DNA of 13,724 nt from Candidatus Methanoprimaticola hominis (GCA_006954465.1 LVVU01000026.1:1691-15414); one strand, 5' to 3'; numbered from the stretch's first letter, positions 1 to 5,638 are shown. Made by a program: numbers and translations. The notes: generated by a model not told the origin, from the sequence alone.

Positions 1-1
1 C

Positions 2-1141
2 GACCCCGACGAGGTCATAGGCGACTCCATCGACCACCCTTTGGGATACGGCTCCATGGCCGAGTTCCTGGAGGGAGGCGAGGACATCGTCTTCATCGTC
101 AACGACGGCACCCGCCCCACCCCCACGGCCAAGGTCCTGGACGCCCTCTCCAAGAGGATGGACCTGAGGTCCGCCAGGTACCTCATCGCCACCGGGACCC
201 ACAGGGACATGACCCCCGAGGAGTATTCGTTCGTGTTCGGTTCCCATTACGAGGAGCTGAAGGACAGGATCTTCTGCCACGACGCGAAGAAATCGGAGTG
301 CGTGAACCTGGGCACATCCAAGAACGGCACGCCCATGGAGGTCAACAAGATAGCCGTGGACGCCGACAGGCTGGTCATCATTACCTCCGTCGAGCCTCAC
401 TACTTCGCCGGATACACCGGAGGAAGGAAGTCGTTCCTCCCCGGAGTGGCCTCGTACCGCACCGTGGAGGCCAACCACAAGCTCGCCATGAGCGCCGCGG
501 CCCAGTCCCTGGCGCTGGAGGGCAACCCCGTCCACGAGGACATGATGGACGCCCTCGAGGTCATCAAGGGCAAGAAGATCTTCTCGATCCAGATGATCCT
601 GGACAGGCACCAGAACATCTACAAGACCGTCTCCGGAGACCTGAACGCAGCGTTCTCCGAGGCGATCGGATACGCCAACGAGGTGTTCTCCGTCCCCATC
701 CCCGAGAAGGCGGACGTGGTCATCTCCGTCGCCCCCTACCCCATGGATGTCGACCTGTACCAGTCCCAGAAGGCTCTGGACAACGGCAAGTGGGCTCTCA
801 AGGAGGGCGGGAAGATCATCATGGTCTCCAAGTGCAGGGAGGGAATCGGCAGCGACACCTTCCTCAAGCAGCTGTCGACCTCGAGCGACCCCAACGTCGT
901 TCTGGAGAATCTCAAGGCCGAGTACAAGCTCGGCTATCACAAGGCGGCCAAGATGGCGGAGATCGCCACATGGGCCAGCATCTGGGCGGTCACCGACCTG
1001 GACCCGGAGCTGCTCAGGAAGGCCAACATCACGCCCTTCCCGTCCGTCCAGGCGGCCGTGGACGAGGCGCTGAGGCTGAACCCTTCGGCGAGGGTAATGG
1101 TCCTCATGGACGGCAGCGTCACCATCCCCAGATTGGAGTGA
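2..1141 (+). CDS. larA: LarA-family nickel-dependent 2-hydroxyacid (lactate) racemase, 5'-truncated by the window edge
   Basis: The frame is open from base 2, so the TTG at 41 is an internal leucine and the true start lies outside the window. LarA interconverts D- and L-lactate, or a related 2-hydroxyacid, using a nickel-pincer nucleotide covalently attached to a lysine. Visible motifs are TRPTPT, ATGTHRDMT, EPHYFAGYTGGRKS and VEANH. The spacing matches Lactobacillus plantarum LarA: 66 residues from THR His to EPH His (His108/His174), 10 more to the GGRK Lys (Lys184), 16 more to the ANH His (His200). All four catalytic or nickel-binding residues are therefore present. By this alignment about 40 N-terminal residues are missing, and the full protein would be near the usual 420. 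LarA homologues accept several 2-hydroxyacids, so lactate is not proven. No LarB/C/E cofactor gene is in the window. The stop overlaps the GGAGTGA ribosome site of the next gene. Confidence 0.93.
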   Translation, partial: DPDEVIGDSIDHPLGYGSMAEFLEGGEDIVFIVNDGTRPTPTAKVLDALSKRMDLRSARYLIATGTHRDMTPEEYSFVFGSHYEELKDRIFCHDAKKSECVNLGTSKNGTPMEVNKIAVDADRLVIITSVEPHYFAGYTGGRKSFLPGVASYRTVEANHKLAMSAAAQSLALEGNPVHEDMMDALEVIKGKKIFSIQMILDRHQNIYKTVSGDLNAAFSEAIGYANEVFSVPIPEKADVVISVAPYPMDVDLYQSQKALDNGKWALKEGGKIIMVSKCREGIGSDTFLKQLSTSSDPNVVLENLKAEYKLGYHKAAKMAEIATWASIWAVTDLDPELLRKANITPFPSVQAAVDEALRLNPSARVMVLMDGSVTIPRLE

Positions 1142-1147
1142 TTCACT

Positions 1148-2254
1148 ATGTCGGAGAGCAAGGAGTTCAAGGCGGACAGCCTTGAGAAGGTAAGGAACGC
1201 GGTCAACGTCTGCACCATGTGCGGATTCTGCAAGAGCGTATGCCCCTCTTTCAAATCGATCGGATGGGATTCCGCCCTGTCCAGGGGACGCATCGTCCTC
1301 ACGTACGGTCTGCTGACCGGCGAGCTCCAGCCGGACGAGTCGCTGGTGAAGAACATGTACACCTGCACCACATGCGCGGACTGCGTCCGCAGGTGCCCTT
1401 CGAAGGTGGAGATCGTCGACATCATCGAGCTCTGCCGTGCGGACCTCGTCAAGGCCGGATGCATCCTGCCCAAGCACGAGGCCATGTGCAAGAACATCGT
1501 CGAGACCGGCAATCCGTTCGGAGAGAAGACCACCAGGCAGGAGGCCCTCGGCAGGAAGCCCCATCAGGCCAAGGTCGGGTATTTCGCCGGTTGCACCGCC
1601 ACGTACCGTTCCAAGGAGACCGCCAGGGCCACCATGTCCATCCTGGACAAGATGGGAGTGGACTTCACCACCCTGGACGAGACCTGCTGCGGATCCGTTA
1701 TGCAGAGGGTCGGATGGCCCCAGGAGGACGTGACCAAGCTGATGCAGGCCAACGTCGATGCCATCAAGGCCATGGGAGTCGAGACCCTCGTCCTCTCCTG
1801 CGCCGGATGCTACAGGATGTTCAAGCACGAGTACCCCAAGTACGTCGACGTGCCCTTCGAGGTCCTCCATATCACGGAGTTCCTCGCGGACAAGGACCTC
1901 GAGCTGAAGCCGATCGAGGGAAGGGTCGCCACATACCACGATCCCTGCCATCTCGGAAGGCACTGCGGAGTCTATGAGGCTCCCCGCAAGGTCATCTCCA
2001 AGATCCCCGGACTCGAGTTCAAGGAGATGCAGTTCAACGGCAAGACCAGCCACTGCTGCGGAGGCGGCGGAGGAGTGAGGTCCGCATACCCCGAGGAGGC
2101 CATGGACATCGCGTCCACCAGGCTCGACGAGGCGGACTTCGCGGATCTCCTGATCACCTGCTGTCCGTTCTGCGTCAACAACCTCAGCGCCGCCAAGGGC
2201 GAGCGCAGGATCGAGGTCAGGGACCTCGTCGAGCTCATCGACGAGCTGATGTGA
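1148..2254 (+). CDS. hdrD: HdrD/GlcF-type iron-sulfur oxidoreductase (two 4Fe-4S sites, two CCG domains)
   Basis: 368 aa, ATG start with GGAG 9 nt upstream, 6 nt after larA, so probably co-transcribed. The N-terminus has two classic 4Fe-4S motifs (Cys22/25/28/32 followed by Pro, and Cys73/76/79/83 followed by Pro). Two cysteine-rich CCG domains follow: Cys149-X30-CysCys180/181-X36-Cys218-X2-Cys221, and Cys267-X35-CysCys303/304-X34-Cys339-X2-Cys342. In HdrB/HdrD such motifs bind the noncubane clusters that reduce the CoM-S-S-CoB heterodisulfide; the same architecture occurs in GlcF and LutA/LldE proteins, which serve glycolate or lactate oxidation. Both CCG motifs are complete, which favours HdrD. 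Next to a LarA gene, a lactate-dehydrogenase electron-transfer subunit is a real alternative. No transmembrane segment and no HdrE or FAD subunit is seen in the window. Family assignment is firm; the choice between HdrD and GlcF-like is not. Confidence 0.85.
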   Translation: MSESKEFKADSLEKVRNAVNVCTMCGFCKSVCPSFKSIGWDSALSRGRIVLTYGLLTGELQPDESLVKNMYTCTTCADCVRRCPSKVEIVDIIELCRADLVKAGCILPKHEAMCKNIVETGNPFGEKTTRQEALGRKPHQAKVGYFAGCTATYRSKETARATMSILDKMGVDFTTLDETCCGSVMQRVGWPQEDVTKLMQANVDAIKAMGVETLVLSCAGCYRMFKHEYPKYVDVPFEVLHITEFLADKDLELKPIEGRVATYHDPCHLGRHCGVYEAPRKVISKIPGLEFKEMQFNGKTSHCCGGGGGVRSAYPEEAMDIASTRLDEADFADLLITCCPFCVNNLSAAKGERRIEVRDLVELIDELM

Positions 2255-2255
2255 T

Positions 2256-3065
2256 TTGATCCAAAACTTCAGGAGGCCCCCTTCGGGGCCTCCCCTCATC
2301 ATGGGGATTCTGAACGTCACCCCGGATTCCTTCTCCGACGGGGGTTGCTGGACCGATGTCCGCACGGCCGTCCGTCATGCCTTCGACATGGTTGACCAGG
2401 GTGCAGATATCATCGATATAGGTGGCGAATCAACCCGCCCGAACTCCGAGCCGGTATCGGCCGAGGACGAGATCGGAAGGCTGGAGCCCGTGCTGAGGGA
2501 GCTCATCCCCTCTTTGAACGTCCCCGTATCCGTGGATACGATGAAGACGTCAGTGGTCGAGCGTTGCATAGACCTCGGAGCGACGGTGGTCAACGATGTC
2601 AACGGTCTGAGGGACGAGGGGATGGTCGAGCTGTGCGCCTCCACCGGCGTCCACGCGGTCATCATGCACATGAACGGTCTGCCGAAGACGATGCCCGCCG
2701 CCATGGAGGGGGATTTCATGAACGATATCCGCTCGTTCCTGAGGGAACGCACGGCCGTGGCCTTGGATGCAGGCATGAGGCCGGACTGCATAATCCTGGA
2801 TCCGGGCATAGGGTTCGGCAAGGATCCGGAGCAGAACTGGGCGATTTTGAACGGCAGCGCATACTTCTCGGACGGATACCCCGTCCTTTCGGCGTCGTCA
2901 CGCAAGCGCTTCCTCGCCGTCGAGTTCCCCGACATGGATCGGGATGACGCATCCGCGGAGGCCGCCAGGATCGCGGCGGATTCGGGTGCGGACATCGTGA
3001 GGGTCCACGATGTGACCCGTACGAGGCTCAGAGTCTCAGGATCACGCCCAGCGCGATCACGATGA
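2256..3065 (+). CDS. folP: Dihydropteroate synthase
   Basis: TIM-barrel enzyme that condenses a pterin pyrophosphate with p-aminobenzoate in folate synthesis. About 269 aa, usual for the family. Signature segments occur in order: LIMGILNVTPDSFSDGG, DIGGESTRPNSE (loop 2), VSVDTMK, VVNDVNG, HMNGLPKTMP, ILDPGIGFGKDPEQN, SSRKRFL and RVHDV, covering the pterin, pyrophosphate and pABA contacts. The start is uncertain. TTG at 2256, one base after the previous stop, keeps the whole first strand. ATG at 2301 would begin at MGILNVTP, inside that strand. A 9-bp GC hairpin lies between the two. The upstream in-frame stop at 2247-2249 allows no earlier start. The 3' end overlaps the convergent zinc-ribbon gene by 38 nt. 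Methanogens that use methanopterin usually make it by another route, so a FolP suggests folate-type C1 carriers here (inference). Confidence 0.92.
   Translation: MIQNFRRPPSGPPLIMGILNVTPDSFSDGGCWTDVRTAVRHAFDMVDQGADIIDIGGESTRPNSEPVSAEDEIGRLEPVLRELIPSLNVPVSVDTMKTSVVERCIDLGATVVNDVNGLRDEGMVELCASTGVHAVIMHMNGLPKTMPAAMEGDFMNDIRSFLRERTAVALDAGMRPDCIILDPGIGFGKDPEQNWAILNGSAYFSDGYPVLSASSRKRFLAVEFPDMDRDDASAEAARIAADSGADIVRVHDVTRTRLRVSGSRPARSR
2272..2293 (+). promoter_or_regulatory. Perfect 9-bp GC hairpin at the folP start
   Basis: GGAGGCCCC, loop CTTC, GGGGCCTCC. It lies 16 nt after the TTG start and ends 7 nt before the in-frame ATG at 2301. If ATG 2301 is used, the left arm also contains the only GGAGG near it, so the hairpin would hide the ribosome site. 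No T-run follows, so it does not look like a terminator. Confidence 0.5.
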
Positions 3066-3237
3066 CGATGACGACCCCGGCGGAGCCCCAGAAACGGTAC
3101 TCTTTCCTCTTCTCGGCCTTCTGACGGAGCTCCTCGTTCCTTCTGCATTCATCGTTGCAATATTCCTCCCCGAACGGGATCGGGTCCCCGCAGTAGATGC
3201 AATGCGAATGCTCCGGGAGTCTGAGGCCTCCTGCCAT
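3028..3237 (-). CDS. DUF2116-like zinc-ribbon protein with C-terminal membrane anchor
   Basis: 69 aa, ATG at 3237. A longer frame extends upstream to 3498, but the sequence before this Met crosses the promoter and looks non-coding. The N-terminal half has a treble-clef style site, Cys13-X2-Cys16 and Cys27-X3-Cys31 (HCIYCGDPI...EEYCNDEC). A charged linker rich in Arg, Glu and Lys follows (about 32-48). The last about 18 residues are a single hydrophobic helix (GVVIVIVIALGVILRL), giving a tail-anchored topology with the zinc ribbon in the cytoplasm. This is the layout of the archaeal DUF2116 family, whose function is unknown to me. Its 3' end overlaps the folP 3' end by 38 nt on the opposite strand. 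An ATTTATC box about 27 nt upstream predicts a leaderless transcript. Confidence 0.8.
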   Translation of the reverse strand: MAGGLRLPEHSHCIYCGDPIPFGEEYCNDECRRNEELRQKAEKRKEYRFWGSAGVVIVIVIALGVILRL

Positions 3238-3260
3238 GCTTTGATATACTATTGCTATTA

Positions 3261-3268
3261 GATAAATC
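3261..3268 (-). promoter_or_regulatory. TATA-like box for the zinc-ribbon gene
   Basis: Read on the minus strand this is GATTTATC, centred about 27 nt before the ATG at 3237. That spacing would place the transcription start at or next to the start codon (leaderless). Confidence 0.5.
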
Positions 3269-3269
3269 G

Positions 3270-3283
3270 TAAGCGGTCGCTTA
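3270..3283. promoter_or_regulatory. Palindromic operator candidate between divergent TATA boxes
   Basis: TAAGCG-GT-CGCTTA, perfect 6-bp arms around a 2-bp centre. It lies between the minus-strand box (3261-3268) and the plus-strand box (3281-3288), and its right arm overlaps the plus-strand TATA and BRE positions. A protein bound here could control both divergent transcripts. The regulator is unknown. Confidence 0.45.
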
Positions 3284-3288
3284 AATAC
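3281..3288 (+). promoter_or_regulatory. TATA box for the ubiquitin-like gene
   Basis: TTAAATAC. The usual spacing of about 24-26 nt predicts a transcription start near 3308, exactly at an ATG (3308-3310) that is out of frame with the ubiquitin-like frame. Confidence 0.55.
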
Positions 3289-3320
3289 GGTCCCGGACGC
3301 TGTATTCATGCCTGCGGGCT

Positions 3321-3331
3321 GGAGGGAGGAG
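3321..3331 (+). promoter_or_regulatory. Strong ribosome binding site without a matching start codon
   Basis: GGAGGGAGGAG is one of the strongest Shine-Dalgarno matches in the window. No ATG, GTG or TTG occurs 5-12 nt downstream in any frame; the nearest ATG, 3361, is about 30 nt away. Confidence 0.45.
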
Positions 3332-3360
3332 AGACGAGGATCACACTGCTGAATCGCATC

Positions 3361-3804
3361 ATGGATTCCAGGCTCAAGCTTGACCTGGATCCGGGGGACA
3401 CGGTGAACGAGATCGTGGAAGTGGCTACGGACGCATGGGGCAAGAGACATCCCATGGCTCTGAGGGACGGCTACACGCTTCTGGATCCCGATTCCCATGT
3501 CGGCGAGTGCATTAGGGATGGGGACACCGTCGAGATCCTTCCAGACCCGCTCGGGCTACGGCGATGCCGTGATATAGGGCATCCGAATCGAGTGGTCCAT
3601 GGCAGGAAGGATGGGTACCAGTGCCGACGTTCTGTTCGGTCCTGGCGCCATGGCCGCGATATTGGAGGCGGCGGAGAAGACGAAGTGCGGAGGGCTCTCC
3701 GGAAAGGTCAAGACCGATGCGAAGGGCGAGTACAGGCTCGTCGCCGGAACCGGCAGGACGGATGTCGGGATGTTCTTCTCGACAGAGGGCACCGAGCCGG
3801 ATGA
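3361..3804 (+). CDS. Ubiquitin-like (beta-grasp) reading frame with probable frameshifts at both ends
   Basis: The coding signal runs from about 3334 to 3556. Read from 3334, it resembles a ubiquitin fold: strand TRITLLNRI, turn MDSR, strand LKLDLDPGDTV, helix NEIVEVATDAWG, then a YukD/ubiquitin-like end, DGYTLLDPDSHVGECIRDGDTVEILPDP. The first in-frame ATG (3361) falls after strand 1. No ATG, GTG or TTG exists upstream in this frame back to the stop at 3259. A strong GGAGGGAGGAG lies at 3321-3331, and an ATG at the predicted transcription start (3308) is in another frame. After about 3556 the frame reads Arg/Gly-rich nonsense to 3804, overlapping the next gene by 206 nt. Shifting frame near 3555 gives PLGYGDAVI and a stop at 3575-3577, 21 nt before the next ATG. 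The natural product is probably about 85-90 aa. Assembly error, pseudogene or programmed shifting are all possible. Confidence 0.45.
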   Translation: MDSRLKLDLDPGDTVNEIVEVATDAWGKRHPMALRDGYTLLDPDSHVGECIRDGDTVEILPDPLGLRRCRDIGHPNRVVHGRKDGYQCRRSVRSWRHGRDIGGGGEDEVRRALRKGQDRCEGRVQARRRNRQDGCRDVLLDRGHRAG

Positions 3805-3940
3805 TGCCATGACGAGCAAGGTCCGCGAGGCCCTCGGCAAAGGCGTCATGGTCGTGATCGACCCCGAGATAGGCGAGTTGGCGGTCTATCTCGTCGATCA
3901 GGAAGGGCGCAGGATGGCCTCCGCCCTGATGTCCGAGTGA
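3599..3940 (+). CDS. Small protein of unknown function, faintly JAB/MPN-like but lacking metal ligands
   Basis: 113 aa, ATG at 3599 with GAGTGG 4 nt upstream. A GATATAGG stretch at 3570-3577 could be its own TATA box. Codon use matches the neighbours, so I take it as real. I do not recognise the family with confidence. The order of elements, a helix (ILEAAEKTK), CGGLSGKV, an alternating region, then GVMVVIDPEIGELAVYLVD, recalls JAB/MPN domains, which have an ECCGLLLG-like strand and a late VIDP strand. The protein contains no histidine, so it cannot carry a JAMM zinc site. If the likeness is real it is a non-catalytic MPN. It follows the ubiquitin-like frame and may share its transcript. It has no signal peptide or membrane segment. 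The convergent hxlB gene ends 2 nt beyond its stop. Confidence 0.65.
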   Translation: MAGRMGTSADVLFGPGAMAAILEAAEKTKCGGLSGKVKTDAKGEYRLVAGTGRTDVGMFFSTEGTEPDDAMTSKVREALGKGVMVVIDPEIGELAVYLVDQEGRRMASALMSE

Positions 3941-3942
3941 TA

Positions 3943-4488
3943 TCAGACCCATATGGCGTGGCGGCTGCGCATCTCCTCCTCGGTGATGCACCTGCGCTCC
4001 ATTATCTCGCTGATGATCCCGTCGAAGAGAAGTATGGCGGAATCCTCGAACACGGTTCCCAGAGGGGCGACCTTCTTCACGTCGTCGCCTTCGGGGACCT
4101 TCATCGACACCACGACATCGGAAGTGCACGCCAGAGGGCTGTCCACCACACCTGTCACGCAGACGATCCTGGATCCGATGCGCTTGGCTATCCTCGCGGT
4201 CTGAACCACGGACGATGTCTTCCCCGTGTACGAGATCAGGAGGGTGAGGTCCTCCTTCCCGATGATGGGGGTGGTCATCTCTCCGACGAAATGCACGTCG
4301 AGTCCGAGCTGCACGAGGCGTACGGCGAACAGCTGTCCGACCAGGCCGGACCTTCCGGAGCCGTAGATGAAGACCTTGCGGCAGCTCAGGATGCTGGCGA
4401 CTAGCTCCTCCCGGGCGACGGGATCGGTGGAGATGACGGCCTCCCTGCAGTACGCCAGGACGCCGTCGATCCTATCCAATTCACTCAC
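3943..4488 (-). CDS. hxlB: 6-phospho-3-hexuloisomerase (SIS domain)
   Basis: 181 aa; converts 3-hexulose-6-phosphate to fructose-6-phosphate. In archaea this enzyme, with HPS, runs the ribulose-monophosphate route, releasing or fixing formaldehyde and supplying ribulose-5-phosphate. Motifs: GSGRSG at residues 43-48, VGEMTTPII at 68-76, and LGTVFED at 143-149, whose Glu148 aligns with the catalytic Glu of Methanocaldococcus PHI. The C-terminus has the family-typical TEEEMRSRHA. The phosphate-binding SGSGET of most relatives is SYTGKT here (86-91), with Glu replaced by Lys. The start is GTG at 4488, inside an 8-nt overlap with the upstream gene's stop, which implies coupled translation. No HPS gene is in the window. 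Length is normal. Confidence 0.87.
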   Translation of the reverse strand: MSELDRIDGVLAYCREAVISTDPVAREELVASILSCRKVFIYGSGRSGLVGQLFAVRLVQLGLDVHFVGEMTTPIIGKEDLTLLISYTGKTSSVVQTARIAKRIGSRIVCVTGVVDSPLACTSDVVVSMKVPEGDDVKKVAPLGTVFEDSAILLFDGIISEIMERRCITEEEMRSRHAIWV

Positions 4489-5521
4489 CGGCGGCAGGAG
4501 CCATCTCTGCTTTGCGCTTCTCTCTGAGATCGCGGGCAGCCCTCTTTGTGAGGATTCTCTCCTGGATGATCCTCATGTACATGGCGTCGTGCTCGAGGAG
4601 CGGGGAGGTGGAGATGATCGTGCAGTCCGGCTTCATCTCGCTGAGAGCCTCTGCGAGGGGTTCGAACTTCAGGTCGCCCTTTTTGATCGGCGTGAGTCTC
4701 CTCTCGTTGCCGTCGTTGTACTCCACGCCGGCGAATGCCGTGTGGAGGCCGCCCTTCGAGTGGGGGGCCACCTGCTCCATGAGGTTGAGGAAGTCGTCGG
4801 CCTCCAGGAGGGTTCCGTTGGTACGGGAATGGTGATGTGAGAAGTTGATGACCGGTGTGAGTCCTCCGATGTCGTCGCAGATGTTCAGCACCTGCTCGAG
4901 GGATCCGAAGACGTCCTCCTGCCCGGTGATCTCGATGCCCAGCCTGGGTTTCAGGCCGCAGCCCTGCCACCAATCGACTATGGCGCCGATGTTGTTGTAG
5001 ATGTTCTCGTCGACGGCATCGCGGTCGCGTCCCTCCTCGTAGATCCCGAGGCTGGTGACGACGATGTCCCCGTCGAGGGCGTTCATGATGATCCCTGCGT
5101 GCCTGATGCTGTCCATGCAGCTGTAGGTCAGGTCGTCGTCCCCGCCAAGATCCATGTAATACGGGGTGTGGATCGAGAGCTTGACATCCAGTCTCTTCGC
5201 CATGTGGCCGATGCCGGCCAGGTCGCCGAAGGTCTTGGATACGGGGGACGGCATCATCAGGAGGTCGTCATCCTCTTCGATGGGTTCGTCCAGATCGCTG
5301 ATCGGCTCCCCGTCCCTGAGGATCTCGACGATGAAATCCTCCTCGATGTCGCGGATCGTAAGGCCGATCTCCTCATCCTCGGGGGGACGAGGGAACACGC
5401 CGGCACGCACCATCTGGATCTCGAGTGCGCTGAGGCTGAGGTTATGGACGTCCTCTATGCCGTCCTTGAGTGTGCGCCCCTTGCAGGAAAGGGGGATTCC
5501 GGCAGGACCGAACCTTATCAT
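4481..5521 (-). CDS. Endonuclease IV / xylose-isomerase-like TIM barrel protein, metal site possibly altered
   Basis: 346 aa, ATG at 5521. The start MIRFGPAGIPLSCKGRTLKDGI and the later HTPYYMDL, GIEITGQEDVFGS, PVINFSHHHSR, HTAFAGVEYNDGNERR and a closing IISTSP..E.DAMYM follow archaeal Nfo-like AP2 endonuclease proteins. Typical members carry a GEKRH-type His and an ESPNLE Glu as metal ligands. Here those places read NERRLTP and STSPLLE, so two ligands seem lost (alignment by memory). An acidic insert of about 50 residues (PPEDEEIG to EEDDDLLMM, about 46-91) lengthens the protein beyond the usual about 280. It overlaps hxlB by 8 nt, so the two are co-translated. A DNA-repair role is therefore uncertain; a sugar-phosphate isomerase or epimerase role would fit hxlB better (inference). 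Confidence 0.75.
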   Translation of the reverse strand: MIRFGPAGIPLSCKGRTLKDGIEDVHNLSLSALEIQMVRAGVFPRPPEDEEIGLTIRDIEEDFIVEILRDGEPISDLDEPIEEDDDLLMMPSPVSKTFGDLAGIGHMAKRLDVKLSIHTPYYMDLGGDDDLTYSCMDSIRHAGIIMNALDGDIVVTSLGIYEEGRDRDAVDENIYNNIGAIVDWWQGCGLKPRLGIEITGQEDVFGSLEQVLNICDDIGGLTPVINFSHHHSRTNGTLLEADDFLNLMEQVAPHSKGGLHTAFAGVEYNDGNERRLTPIKKGDLKFEPLAEALSEMKPDCTIISTSPLLEHDAMYMRIIQERILTKRAARDLREKRKAEMAPAAGE

Positions 5522-5544
5522 ATCGAGCGGTTAACCCCCAAGAG

Positions 5545-5552
5545 TAGATAAT
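5545..5552 (-). promoter_or_regulatory. Possible TATA box for the TIM-barrel / hxlB operon
   Basis: Minus-strand ATTATCTA lies about 25-31 nt before the ATG at 5521, which would give a leaderless transcript. It is a weaker match than the other boxes in the window. Confidence 0.35.
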
Positions 5553-5567
5553 GTGTTCGTCCGGAGG

Positions 5568-5606
5568 ATTGGCGGATATTCAGCACATCACTTGCTTCTC
5601 GCCAAT
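5568..5606. repeat. Inverted repeat ATTGGCG / CGCCAAT in a divergent promoter region
   Basis: ATTGGCG at 5568-5574 and its exact reverse complement at 5600-5606 are separated by 25 nt. The right arm ends 4 nt before the plus-strand TATA box, and the left arm is upstream of the minus-strand box. It is a possible operator serving both directions. Confidence 0.35.
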
Positions 5607-5610
5607 ACCA

Positions 5611-5616
5611 TTATAA
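5611..5616 (+). promoter_or_regulatory. TATA box of the membrane-protein operon
   Basis: TTATAA is centred about 26 nt before the ATG at 5639. No Shine-Dalgarno site precedes that ATG, so a leaderless transcript is expected. Confidence 0.6.
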
Positions 5617-5638
5617 CCACAAAGAAAGTCGATATCGT

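Noticed and set aside
298..1185. A 295-aa plus-strand frame inside larA
   Set aside because: Arg/Gly/His-rich composition typical of a shifted frame; the LarA frame has all motifs.
2272..2293. The GC hairpin as a transcription terminator of the larA-hdrD unit
   Set aside because: No T-run follows it, archaeal termination relies on T-rich stretches, and it lies within or at the start of folP.
3512..4129. A 205-aa minus-strand frame across the ubiquitin-like region and hxlB
   Set aside because: Low-complexity Arg/His/Gly composition, overlaps three better supported frames, no motif.
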